From: an uncultured Gammaproteobacteria bacterium
GTDB taxonomy: Bacteria > Pseudomonadota > Gammaproteobacteria > Arenicellales > JAANXG01
Direction: 5' to 3'
DNA: 64,000 nt
Assembly: GCA_947259175.1 (NCBI GenBank)
Contig: CAMYKW010000009.1
Span: 85,559 to 149,558 of the forward strand
In this document: positions 1 through 9,444 of the stretch, piece by piece
How positions within the stretch are numbered: the first letter of the stretch is position 1
Layout of the letters: the number at the start of each line of letters is the position of its first letter
Program-made: the position numbers and the translations under genes
Notes under the pieces: generated by a model
What the model was told of the DNA's origin: nothing
What the model saw: only the letters and a program-made list of their open reading frames with translations
The model's database searches: none

Positions 1-960
1 GTCAAGAGGAACAATGCGATGGGGGCGGGGAGACTCAAGCTTCCCGCCACGCTTGCGTTCGCCGACTCAGTCGCCGATCTCCCGGATATGGCGGAACAGC
101 GGACCTCCGACGCTCCTCATGAAACCTTTCGCGAGATTCGGTACTGGGAGAACGCGCAGGTCGGCTATCTCGAATTCCGCTTCTACAATGGGGCCATGTC
201 AGTCGATCAGTGTGAACGCTTATTGCGGGCATACGAAACCGCGCGGTCGCGGCCGGTGCGTGTGCTGGTATTGCTGGGGGGGCCGGATTTCTGGTCCAAC
301 GGCATGCACCTCAACGTCATCGAAGCGGCACACAGCCCGGCGGACGAATCGTGGCGCACCATTAATGCCATCGACGATCTGGCGCGCGAGATCATCACCA
401 CTACGGATCGGGTTACGGTGGCGGCGTTACGCGGCAACGCCGGCGGGGGTGGCGTTTTTCTGGCGCTGGCGGCGGATCGGGTCGTCGCCCGGGCGGGTGT
501 AGTCCTCAACCCGCACTACAAGAACATGGGGAATCTTTATGGTTCGGAGTATTGGACCTATTTGTTGCCGAAACGCGTGGGCGCCGAGCGTGCTAAAACT
601 CTGACCGAGAATCGTTTGCCGATCAGCGCACGGCGGGCCGCGAAAATCGGCCTCATAGATCGAGTCATGAGCGCCGACGCCGTGTCTTTTGTCCCCGCGG
701 TGGAAGCGTGGGCCGAGAATATCGCCGAGCGCGAGAATTTTGATGACATCATCCGCGCCAAGCACGAGCAGAGGCGGCGCGATGAATCGCTAACACCGCT
801 CGCGGGCTATCGTGAGGCGGAATTGGATCAGATGAAGTTGAATTTCTACGGTTTTGACCCAAGCTACCATGTCGCGCGCTACAATTTCGTGTTCCGGGTT
901 CCCCATTCCCGCACACCGTTGCATCTCGCGCCGCATCGCCGCAAGCAACGGGAGTCGTGA
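1..960 (+). CDS. hoxX: HoxX-like hydrogenase maturation protein, C-terminal enoyl-CoA hydratase/isomerase-like domain (5' truncated by window edge)
   Basis: Frame is open to base 1. Motifs YWENAQVGYLEFRFYNGAMS, GGPDFWSNGMHLNVIEAAHSPADESW, GNAGGGGVFLALAADRV and NPHYKNMGNLYGSEYWTYLLPKRVG are characteristic of the HoxX C-terminal half. Confidence 0.8.
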   Translation, partial: VKRNNAMGAGRLKLPATLAFADSVADLPDMAEQRTSDAPHETFREIRYWENAQVGYLEFRFYNGAMSVDQCERLLRAYETARSRPVRVLVLLGGPDFWSNGMHLNVIEAAHSPADESWRTINAIDDLAREIITTTDRVTVAALRGNAGGGGVFLALAADRVVARAGVVLNPHYKNMGNLYGSEYWTYLLPKRVGAERAKTLTENRLPISARRAAKIGLIDRVMSADAVSFVPAVEAWAENIAERENFDDIIRAKHEQRRRDESLTPLAGYREAELDQMKLNFYGFDPSYHVARYNFVFRVPHSRTPLHLAPHRRKQRES

Positions 961-1054
961 AACTGAAATGAAATGTCAACTTGCAACATGATGATGCGCA
1001 TTACCACGCAGGATGCACTACACTGTTTGTGGATATTGTCGAGGGATAAGGAGC

Positions 1055-1921
1055 ATGTATAAAACTCTTGTAATCGCTGTGGTGGTTGCCTTGAGCGGCG
1101 TTAATCAAGCGGCCGCACAAACGAAACAACAGGAAGCCGCGAACAACGCACGAGCGGCATCCGTGGGTCAACTGATTGAAAAATCGGCATCCGCCCAGAA
1201 GATCGAGGCGAGCGCGAATCCCCAGGCACAGGGTAAGCGCGAAGAAGCGCGTGCGTTTTATCGGCAGGCCGTAGACGCGATTAATGCCGGCGATCTTGGT
1301 CGCGGAAATGAACTGCTCAGTAAGGCGAGCAAGACTATGTTTGAAGCCGTACGTATGGCTGGAAAAAATGACGTACTGCAGAAAAAGCGTGAGCGTGATT
1401 ATCTGAACCGTCTGGATGCAGTCAACGCATTGGTCGATACACATTCACGCATCAGCCAGGATAAAGGTGCTCCATCGGAAGGTGGCGATTTACGTAAGCT
1501 CGTCGATAACAAGTTGGCGGACGCACAGCGATTGCGGGAAGAAAAAAAATTGGCTGAGGCGCGTAAACTGGTGGACGAGGCATACGTTGCGGCGACCATG
1601 GCGATTGAACAAGTCCGTGGCGGCGAGACTCTGGTGCGCACGCTTCATTTCGAGACCAAGGAAGAGGAGTACCGTTATGAAGTCGGCCGCAACGACACCC
1701 ACAGGATATTGGTGGACATGCTGCTCCAGGAAAAACTACAGGCCAACGCGAGCCTCCAGTCGATCGTCAAAAAGTTCATGGAGAAAGCGGCGCTAACCCG
1801 GGCTACCGCAGAACAACAAGCGTCCAGTGGTGACTATGAAACCGCCGTTGAGACCATGGAGCAGGCCACCAAGGAGATCGTACGCGCCATTCGTATGGCC
1901 GGGATCTACATACCAGGATAA
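1055..1921 (+). CDS. Secreted/periplasmic coiled-coil hypothetical protein
   Basis: Start MYKTLVIAVVVALSGVNQAAAQ resembles a signal peptide and is preceded by AAGGAG. Rest is helical, charged, with no recognised domain. Confidence 0.65.
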   Translation: MYKTLVIAVVVALSGVNQAAAQTKQQEAANNARAASVGQLIEKSASAQKIEASANPQAQGKREEARAFYRQAVDAINAGDLGRGNELLSKASKTMFEAVRMAGKNDVLQKKRERDYLNRLDAVNALVDTHSRISQDKGAPSEGGDLRKLVDNKLADAQRLREEKKLAEARKLVDEAYVAATMAIEQVRGGETLVRTLHFETKEEEYRYEVGRNDTHRILVDMLLQEKLQANASLQSIVKKFMEKAALTRATAEQQASSGDYETAVETMEQATKEIVRAIRMAGIYIPG

Positions 1922-2131
1922 CCGGAGCCGGCATTCGGGAACGTGAGTCGCCGCCCGTGATATGTCGCATAGACCCCGGCGTCGTGGCCCGGTCTTTCCG
2001 TGGGTGAATTTCCGCAAGTATGACAACTGACCCGAGTCGCGGTTATCGCAAACCGCCGGCCGGGACGTTGCGCGTAGCTTCGCCGCGTCGGCACGGTTTA
2101 CCGCCAGGCAGAAATCTTCAGTGAGTGGCCC

Positions 2132-3028
2132 ATGTCCAACCTGGTAACAGGTTATGCCTATGCGGTAGCCGCGTACGTGATCTGGGGATTGTTCCCGGTG
2201 TATTGGAAGTGGCTCGCACACGTCGACGAATTGGAGGTGCTCGCCCACCGGATCGTGTGGACCGTGCCGTTCGTGGCAATAGTGCTGGCCATCGTCGGCG
2301 GCTGGCGCGGCGTGGGCACGGTGATCGGGGATCGGCGGCAGATGGTGATACTGCTGGTAACCACGGTGCTGATTGCGATCAACTGGGGGGTTTATATTTG
2401 GGCGGTCAATCACGAACAGGTGGTCCAGGCGAGTCTCGGATACTTTCTTACGCCGCTGTTTAACGTGCTGCTGGGATTACTGCTGTTTCACGAGCGTTTG
2501 CGCATGTGGCAATGGGTGGCGCTGGCCATTGCGGCCGCCGGCATCGCCAACCAGTTGTTATTCAGTCATGCTGCGAGCTGGGTGAGTATTACGGTAGGCT
2601 TGAGTTTTGCAGGCTACGGTGCGCTGCGCAAACTGGTGTCTTGCGATTCCGCGACCGGTTTGTTTGTCGAGGCCGTACTTCTGGCTCCAGCGGCCCTGGC
2701 CTGGATGTGGTGGCTCGATGTCGGCGGTTCGGCGGCATTTATGCATTCCGATTGGACCACGGCTGGCTTACTGCTGTTCGCCGGTGTGGTGACGGGAACG
2801 CCGCTGTTGTTTTATGTCGGAGGCGCTAAACGTCTGCCCCTGGCCACACTTGGGTTGTTGTTCTATCTCACACCATCGCTGCAGTTCCTGCTCGGTGTTT
2901 TTGTATACGGAGAGCCGATGGCGCTCGCGCAATCGACTACGTTTGTGCTGATCTGGGCCGGACTTGCGTTGCATACCGCCGAGGGCAGGATTCACGCACG
3001 CCGCATGCCGGCACCGGAAGTGACTTGA
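2132..3028 (+). CDS. rarD: EamA/RarD family permease
   Basis: MSNLVTGYAYAVAAYVIWGLFPVYWKWLAHVDELEVLAHRIVWTVPF is a RarD-type N-terminus; about 10 hydrophobic segments. Confidence 0.85.
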   Translation: MSNLVTGYAYAVAAYVIWGLFPVYWKWLAHVDELEVLAHRIVWTVPFVAIVLAIVGGWRGVGTVIGDRRQMVILLVTTVLIAINWGVYIWAVNHEQVVQASLGYFLTPLFNVLLGLLLFHERLRMWQWVALAIAAAGIANQLLFSHAASWVSITVGLSFAGYGALRKLVSCDSATGLFVEAVLLAPAALAWMWWLDVGGSAAFMHSDWTTAGLLLFAGVVTGTPLLFYVGGAKRLPLATLGLLFYLTPSLQFLLGVFVYGEPMALAQSTTFVLIWAGLALHTAEGRIHARRMPAPEVT

Positions 3029-3075
3029 GCATGGTGCGGTCGAGACGTGCCGCTGATTCTAATCCCGTGTCCCGA

Positions 3076-3291
3076 TTACAGTTTCTCAATCAATCCAGTG
3101 ATGACAAGAAATCCAACGGCAATGAGCACCAGGCCGATGAACACAAACTGCTTTACGTATCGTTCTTTCGGGACCTCGACACCCCATCTCTTGTAGAGCG
3201 CGGTCAACTTGCCCGCGGCGGTTGCGCGGGCGCCAATTAAAAACGCACCGAGCACCATGAACGTCATCCCCAAAAACGATAGCGAGCTCAT
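3076..3291 (-). CDS. Small two-TM membrane protein, hypothetical
   Basis: 71 aa, ATG start, two hydrophobic segments (MSSLSFLGMTFMVLGAFLIGA...QFVFIGLVLIAVGFLVI). Confidence 0.5.
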   Translation of the reverse strand: MSSLSFLGMTFMVLGAFLIGARATAAGKLTALYKRWGVEVPKERYVKQFVFIGLVLIAVGFLVITGLIEKL

Positions 3292-3310
3292 TGTTCAACA
3301 GTACGTCCGG

Positions 3311-3584
3311 CTAGCCCGAATATTGCACCGGTATCCGGGAAGCTGGCGCAGGACAGGTGCGGCTGCGCGCCGGACTGGAGCGAAAAGCATAGCCGTAGCT
3401 ATGGCTTGAGTGAAGTCCAAGTGCAGGCGTGCCTGAACCAGACAGAACCCGGATAGTCCAGCTGCTATTCACAGCACGCTTTAATGGAACTCGCAATATC
3501 ATTTCCATGGATAGTCAGCCTAAAATTAGTTTTAATCGCTTGCCGAGAATAGTAGCTGGGCGACTGGTGCAATATTCGGGCTAG
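3311..3584. mobile_element. MITE-like non-coding element: 15-bp perfect terminal inverted repeats flanked by CTAG
   Basis: CTAG-CCCGAATATTGCACC at 3311-3329 and GGTGCAATATTCGGG-CTAG at 3566-3584 are perfect reverse complements. The 266 bp between the CTAGs carry no convincing ORF. Confidence 0.75.
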
Positions 3585-3832
3585 TCTTTGCCGCGGCCGC
3601 GACGCGAGGTAAATGGTATGTTGCCGGTGAACGCGACGTATCCGGCGATTATGCCCAGTGACAGCGGAAAAAGGATGCGCAGCACATGGACAAATCTTTC
3701 CGCCGCCGATGCCTCGATACCGATTACCATGATGCTGTAGATGCGGAGAAACACCAGTACGAAACAGGCCACGGCCAACGATCCACCCACGAGGCGCAGC
3801 ACAATCGATAGCGTCTTATCGTCTATGTTCAT
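3581..3832 (-). CDS. Small membrane protein, hypothetical
   Basis: 83 aa, ATG start, two TM segments. Its TAG stop lies within the CTAG flank of the adjacent MITE-like element. Confidence 0.5.
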   Translation of the reverse strand: MNIDDKTLSIVLRLVGGSLAVACFVLVFLRIYSIMVIGIEASAAERFVHVLRILFPLSLGIIAGYVAFTGNIPFTSRRGRGKD

Positions 3833-3910
3833 GTGCAGGAGTTCATGACCGGAAGTTTTTGGCGGACGCAGTCAAGATCAACGCCCTTTTCGTCACCCGA
3901 CAAGTCATTA

Positions 3911-4459
3911 TCAAGCCCTGAGGTTACTCTGCTCGGATTCGAGTTCCTGTTTAATGGCCTCCAGCCATCTCTGCAATTGCCGTTTGAGTTTCGCCTCCAT
4001 GCGCAGTTCCTCGTCACGCGATGCGCTGGGATCCTGCTGTATCGCGTCCCGGTTGCCGAACATCAGGCGAATTAATTTTCCGCGCCAGCCGTCCGCTGCA
4101 GGCAGCGGTATATGAATGCGCGGAACCGTGAAGGATTCTTTTTGCATCAGGCGCGCGCCATGGTCCGTGGGCGTTACCGTCACGCGTACCGTAAACGGCG
4201 GATCCGAATCCGATACGGTCTCGAGCAGAGTCCCCGGTTCGAAGCCGATGCAACGGCTGCGGAAATCGGCGATCCTGCCTTCAATGACCAGCCGGTAGTG
4301 GAAAACGGTGCCGATGCCCACCGGACCCTCGGTCTCCTGCACCACGTCCAGCACCTTCGCGTTGGGGTCCAGCCGCGCCTTTCGCGGGATGTCGATGACC
4401 AGCGAAAACACCGTCTCCGCGTCGCTATCGATGTCCACAGAATGCTCTACCTCAACCAT
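3911..4459 (-). CDS. SRPBCC (START/polyketide-cyclase-like) family protein
   Basis: MVEVEHSVDIDSDAETVFSLVIDIPRKARLDPNAKVLDV... is an SRPBCC-like N-terminus. Confidence 0.6.
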   Translation of the reverse strand: MVEVEHSVDIDSDAETVFSLVIDIPRKARLDPNAKVLDVVQETEGPVGIGTVFHYRLVIEGRIADFRSRCIGFEPGTLLETVSDSDPPFTVRVTVTPTDHGARLMQKESFTVPRIHIPLPAADGWRGKLIRLMFGNRDAIQQDPSASRDEELRMEAKLKRQLQRWLEAIKQELESEQSNLRA

Positions 4460-4521
4460 GGCGCAGTGCTGCCTGATCGTTCGAAGCCATTAACTTAGCA
4501 CACAAGCCCTGCCGGAATAAT

Positions 4522-4554
4522 CAAAAAAAGAGAGACCGCGCGATCGCGGTCTCT
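4522..4554 (-). terminator. Rho-independent terminator of the YeiH operon
   Basis: 10-bp perfect stem AGAGACCGCG/CGCGGTCTCT (4531-4540/4545-4554) with a T tract on the minus strand (AAAAAAA at 4523-4529). Confidence 0.85.
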
Positions 4555-4590
4555 CCAGTACTGATACTGCAGACTACGTGTTTTGAGTTA

Positions 4591-6255
4591 TTAACCGGAA
4601 GCCAGCGGCGGCATCATGCCGTGATGGAAAATCCACGCCACCACATAGGCAATCGGTGCGATGACCGCAAACAGTGCAATGGCATACAGCACCGTCAGCC
4701 GGCCCATGCCTTTTAACTTGGCGAAGTCGGTGATGACGCCGATGGCGACGAAGGTCAGCATGAACATCATCTTGCGCATCGGGCTTTGCACCACACCGGC
4801 GCCGGAGGACGCGGCCTTGATCGCATCTGGAAACCACACGGCAATTGCTACATAGAACAACCAGGCGATAAAGTAGCCGATCACGAATTTCGGGAATCGG
4901 AACCAGATCTCCGATGCCCCGACATGCTGCTGATCGGGTTTGCGCTCCACCTTGTAGACCCAGATCAGGGCAAGCACGAACGCCCACACCCCGATAAAAA
5001 CGTCGATCCAGATCTTGGTCAAGATGGCGGCGCTCAGGATCCAATCGGCCTCCCAGGTCTCGCCGGTGGTGCGGTAGTGGTTGGCCACCATCATCTCGTC
5101 GAGGATCGCACCCGCCGCCGCGTCGGCGCCGTCGGTCTTAACGGTCATGCCCATCGCCGCGCCGTTTACGATAGGCTGATCCGGAGCCACCGCCGCGTAG
5201 AATGTCGGCAAGGCCACCAGCTCGATCATGGCGAACACCACGATCAGCATCGACACCGCGATCGGCAGGATGGGTTTGGCGCGGATTGCGCCGGCGGTGG
5301 CGATAGATGCGGACACCCCGCAGATGGAGATGCCCGACGACAACACCGCCGAGGCGTCGCGGCGCAGCTTGAAGATCTTGCGTCCCATGGCGTAGACAAT
5401 CGGCCAGAACAGCAGATAGGCGACGAAGGTCGCCGCCGCGCCGGCCAGCGCCAGTTCCAGGGCAAAGCCGGTGGCCTTCATCGACATCAAGCCGAGCTTG
5501 ATGCCAAGGTACACGATGGCGGTCTTGATAAACCATTCCGGTTTAGCGCCTTCGCGGAGGAAATTGGCGAATCCCTTGAAGAAATTGCCGATGATCAGGC
5601 CCACCGCCAGCGCCAGCATATAGGAGAATCCGCCGCCGAGCTGCCAGCCCCACGACATGCGGATCGCGTTTTTTGATTTATCCACCGCTGCCGCCGCCTG
5701 CTCCTTGGTCGGGACCTGTCCGGCCATGACGTCGATGCCCATGCCTTTGAGGGCCTTGTTGATCTGGGCCGAGCACTTGTTGACTTTCGTCGTGCAGAAC
5801 ACGTTGTCGCCATAAATTTCAGACTGGGTGATCGACTGCCCGGTCTTGAGCGCCTTGAAGTGGGCCTCGTGGCCAATGATCCATGCCGCCCAGGTAATGA
5901 AAAAGATACAGGTAAAGCCCATGAAGAATTTCTTGACGTCGAGCTTTTGAAAATAAGCGCCGATGCAGGTCAATGTGGTGAATACGACATAGGTCACCAG
6001 CAACGAACCAAGGCCGCCGAGCCCGGCATAGGTCTGTCCCTCCTTCGAGTGTGCAGCCGAGAGCAGCTTGTTGAAGGATGGATCACTCCACAACTTGCCC
6101 CACTCCCAGGTCTTGGTCTTGGTCATCCAACCGACGATATCCACGCCCCAGATCGTCAGCAGTCCGGCAAAGAACATGATCAATCCCAGCCAGACCGCCC
6201 ACCAGTCTTCGGTATGGAGCATGCCGTCGGTCCACTTTCTGTTTACTGTCGCCAT
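4591..6255 (-). CDS. YeiH-family putative sulfate exporter (long 554-aa form)
   Basis: Contains SSGISICGVSASIATAGAIRAKP, a YeiH/UPF0324 signature, and multiple TM segments. Confidence 0.8.
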   Translation of the reverse strand: MATVNRKWTDGMLHTEDWWAVWLGLIMFFAGLLTIWGVDIVGWMTKTKTWEWGKLWSDPSFNKLLSAAHSKEGQTYAGLGGLGSLLVTYVVFTTLTCIGAYFQKLDVKKFFMGFTCIFFITWAAWIIGHEAHFKALKTGQSITQSEIYGDNVFCTTKVNKCSAQINKALKGMGIDVMAGQVPTKEQAAAAVDKSKNAIRMSWGWQLGGGFSYMLALAVGLIIGNFFKGFANFLREGAKPEWFIKTAIVYLGIKLGLMSMKATGFALELALAGAAATFVAYLLFWPIVYAMGRKIFKLRRDASAVLSSGISICGVSASIATAGAIRAKPILPIAVSMLIVVFAMIELVALPTFYAAVAPDQPIVNGAAMGMTVKTDGADAAAGAILDEMMVANHYRTTGETWEADWILSAAILTKIWIDVFIGVWAFVLALIWVYKVERKPDQQHVGASEIWFRFPKFVIGYFIAWLFYVAIAVWFPDAIKAASSGAGVVQSPMRKMMFMLTFVAIGVITDFAKLKGMGRLTVLYAIALFAVIAPIAYVVAWIFHHGMMPPLASG

Positions 6256-6303
6256 GTGTTTCTCCTCATCACCATGATTCGGTGATAGTCGTTATTATTC
6301 GGG

Positions 6304-6558
6304 TCATAGGTTCACGGTGATATAACGATTGAAGTAATGCGCGTGATATTGCCGCAGCCAGGTCGGGATGGTGTCGAAATCGAACCCCATGAACACCGTT
6401 ACCGATGAACCCGACGGAAAGACGCCGGAGTCCCGCAAGGCGTGCGTCACATTTTCGTCAACCTCGTGCAGCGTCTCACCGACGGCCACGACCTCCCCGC
6501 CACGAGCAATCCAGTTATCGCCGTCATGGACAAGATTCAATTCAACATCCGCCTTCAT
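6304..6558 (-). CDS. Conserved hypothetical small soluble protein upstream of yeiH-like gene
   Basis: 84 aa, ATG start, same strand and tightly spaced before the transporter. Confidence 0.55.
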   Translation of the reverse strand: MKADVELNLVHDGDNWIARGGEVVAVGETLHEVDENVTHALRDSGVFPSGSSVTVFMGFDFDTIPTWLRQYHAHYFNRYITVNL

Positions 6559-6613
6559 CGCTCTGTTCCTCGCTACGCAGTGCGTTCACATTGAATCTGA
6601 TGCTGTTGCTGCA

Positions 6614-6787
6614 CTACGGCAATATGAATGTGTTGATTAGAAAACCGAGAACCACCAGACCGGCGAGCCCTATGCCGATGCTCCATCCTACGAGCTGGGT
6701 CTCCCAGGGTTCCCACGGTTCCGCCTCGCCCAACAGGGCTTGTGCGGATTTTTGTTGATCATCGCCAGGTGCCGCTGTGTCTACCAT
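6614..6787 (-). CDS. Single-TM mini-protein (57 aa), first gene of the YeiH operon
   Basis: Not in the supplied ORF track. Reads MVDTAAPGDDQQKSAQALLGEAEPWEPWETQLVGWSIGIGLAGLVVLGFLINTFILP*. Soluble head plus one TM, in operon orientation. Confidence 0.6.
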   Translation of the reverse strand: MVDTAAPGDDQQKSAQALLGEAEPWEPWETQLVGWSIGIGLAGLVVLGFLINTFILP

Positions 6788-7074
6788 GTCGTTAACCTCT
6801 CATCGTTGTTGCGGAATATTGGATCGAGGCGAACCGAGCAACCGGCGCCACCCGCGATCACGAAAGAGAAAACGTGCGATAAAGCGGCTTTATTCCACCA
6901 TGCGAACATGTGGGGGAAGATGTTGCGTTGCAATAAAAGTGCGGTGTGAGTGAATTGCAGTGCAAGTGGGTACGGGACCGGGGCTTGCCGGCACGCGGAT
7001 CCCGGCCGGTTGCGGGTACCTAAACAGCGGCGCGATCACCGCGCCGTGCGCCCCCATTCAAGAGGGCGCAAACG

Positions 7075-7849
7075 TTACGTAACGCAGGGCTCGCTGGCGG
7101 CGCGCGCGTCTTTCAGGGCAATCACCGCGTGCGGATCAAGCGGCAGGCGGATGCGTGTCAAGCGGTGAACCACCTTGGCGATTTCGTACAACCGGTCCGT
7201 GTCCATCTTGTGCGCGAGTAGATAAAATCCGGTCCTGCCGACCCGCCACCCGTACACCGGTCGCCCGCCGGTTTTGAAAAACGCGATATCTTTCGGCAGG
7301 CGTATATGGTTTCTGAACACCACCAGACTCACCATACACCCGCTGGGGCCGGCGTATCCGATATGAACGCCTTCAACGCCCTGTGTGTTTACCCGTCGTA
7401 TACCGCTGAACGACAAATCCACCTTGGAAAGGTCCGGAACGTAGGCATCCAGGTACAGACCTTCGAGCGTCGTCTTGAGCAGCGCCTCGTGCCGGGAGTT
7501 CGATTGCCGGGCATGGGATTCCAGCCACTCGGTGTGTATCACCTCCGCGACACGCAACCCGGACACCGGGTACAGAAAATCCGTCTTCAATACCAGCACC
7601 GACATCAAGGAACCCAGCAATAGCACCGTCGCCAGGCTTGCCACCAAGGGCAAGCGGTCCAAACTTGATCTTGGTTGCCAATCCTTCAGTGGAATGGGCG
7701 ACCGCCGCCTTCAGCGAGCTCAACACCGCTACTTGTTCGGCAACTTCGGAATCGGTCGCAACGGCCTTGGCGACTTCGGCCGCGTCCCGGGGCGGCAATT
7801 CCCCGTCGACGTACCGGCTGATGGTTTCCCAACTGATTCTATCCTTCAT
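7075..7849 (-). pseudogene. Anti-sigma factor (zf-HC2/RskA-like) apparently split by a frameshift
   Basis: N-terminal part MKDRISWETISRYVDGELPPRDAAEVAKAVATDSEVAEQVAVLSSLKAAVAHSTE (start 7849) is in one frame. The TM and periplasmic part (KDWQPRSSLDRLPLVASLATVLLLGSLMSVL...) continues at +1 to 7075. Confidence 0.6.
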
Positions 7850-8418
7850 CTCCCGCTTCCTACTATTCTTAGCGGAAATCTGCGCGCTTGACGTTTCGTA
7901 AGCACCTGCAGCAATGACTTGCGGGCGCGGCTCAGCCTGCTCATCACCGTGCCCACGGGCACTTGTAACAGGCACGCGGCCTCTTTGTAGCTGAATCCCG
8001 CCAAGTCAATCACCACCAAAACCTCCCGGTGCTCCAGGCTCATCTGCGTCAAGCCTTTGCGAACCGCGAGCGTATTGATCAGCTTCTGGTCTACAGAAGA
8101 AACGTCCAGCTCACAAGTATTATTCCGGTCAGCATCCTCGTTTTCGTCCAGCTCATCGTATGCCACTATCCCATTGCGTTGTCTGCGAAGCTCATCGCAG
8201 AACGTATTGCGCAAAATCTTGAACAGCCACGCACGGTAAGCCGGTTCATCAACGGGTACGCGTTCGGCAGACAAGGATTTGAGCACACAGCTTTGCACGA
8301 GATCCTGGGCGCTGTCGCGGTCTTTGGTCAGGCTGAACGCGTAGCCGAACAGGCGGTCAAGGTAGGCCTCGACACGTTGGCGCTTGGGCAGATTATTTGA
8401 GGAGCAATCAGCGGTCAT
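7846..8418 (-). CDS. ECF-type RNA polymerase sigma factor
   Basis: Region 2 AYLDRLFGYAFSLTKDRDSAQDLVQSCVLKSL and region 4 MSLEHREVLVVIDLAGFSYKEAACLLQVPVGTVMSRLSRARKSL. ATGA overlap with the anti-sigma start at 7849. Confidence 0.85.
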   Translation of the reverse strand: MTADCSSNNLPKRQRVEAYLDRLFGYAFSLTKDRDSAQDLVQSCVLKSLSAERVPVDEPAYRAWLFKILRNTFCDELRRQRNGIVAYDELDENEDADRNNTCELDVSSVDQKLINTLAVRKGLTQMSLEHREVLVVIDLAGFSYKEAACLLQVPVGTVMSRLSRARKSLLQVLTKRQARRFPLRIVGSGR

Positions 8419-8717
8419 GGAATTCCTCGTGCAAGCTCATCTCGACATGAATTGATTATACGGCTGTTAATCCAAGAAAAGATAATCCGCGTTTGCTCCG
8501 AGTCGATTTTGTCCAAAACTTAGAATGACTCAAATATAAGGAAATACTGTTTCTTCTTCGTGTGCGGAATAAAACTTTTGATTTTTACGTTTTTACTATT
8601 GGGAATAGCGAACGGATTCTAAGGCGACTTGCGCTACGGACTGCAGACATCAATGAATGCGCGACGGTGTCGGACAATCATCACGCGCATACGCGAAGCA
8701 TTCGGGGGCACCCTACG

Positions 8718-9380
8718 ATGCCGACCTTGGGCCAGGTATTTCATCGCGCTGTCGACGGTACCTTTGCTGTCGATTCCAGTCAGCGCATCATCTATTGGGA
8801 TCGCGGTTGTGAAGACCTGTTGGAGCTTGCCTCCGATGCCGCGCTCGGCAAGCCCTGCTGCGATGTGCTCCAGGGTTGCGATCCGGCAACCGGGGCGTCG
8901 TTTTGTTGTCATGGGTGCGGTGTCGCGCAGCCTGGCAAAATTGGCAGCGCGCCCAACAGTTTTTCGATACAAGTGAATACCCGTAACGACAAGCTGATGC
9001 AGTTGTCGGTCAACATCGTACTCGTTCCCTCGAACCGTCAAGACACCTGGCATGCGGCCCATTTGCTGCATGTAGAAGGTAAACCCGATGTATTGACGTC
9101 GCTCAGCTACGCCGTGGACAAAGATCCGCCGGCAACCGTGCATCGGCATCGGCGCAACGGATCGGCATACAAGAGCCGGAGTACGGCCTCGAGTTTGACG
9201 GCGCGCGAGCACGAGGTGCTGTCTTTGTTGGCGGAGGGCTTGACCGGCGCGGTGATCGCCAAGCGCCTGACCATCAGTATTACCACCGCGCGCAACCACC
9301 TGCAGCACATCCAGCGGAAGTTGGGCGTGCACAGCCAGATTGAAGCGGTGGCGTACGCTTACCGGCACAATCTGGTCTAG
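8718..9380 (+). CDS. PAS domain / LuxR-type HTH transcriptional regulator
   Basis: PAS-like FHRAVDGTFAVDSSQRIIYWDRGCEDLLE; LuxR HTH LTAREHEVLSLLAEGLTGAVIAKRLTISITTARNHLQHIQRKLGVHSQIEAV. Confidence 0.75.
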   Translation: MPTLGQVFHRAVDGTFAVDSSQRIIYWDRGCEDLLELASDAALGKPCCDVLQGCDPATGASFCCHGCGVAQPGKIGSAPNSFSIQVNTRNDKLMQLSVNIVLVPSNRQDTWHAAHLLHVEGKPDVLTSLSYAVDKDPPATVHRHRRNGSAYKSRSTASSLTAREHEVLSLLAEGLTGAVIAKRLTISITTARNHLQHIQRKLGVHSQIEAVAYAYRHNLV

Positions 9381-9444
9381 CCCGCGATCGATATCAATCT
9401 CGATCGCGCAAGTTATGCGCGTTCAACATTTGTGGGAGTAGATT

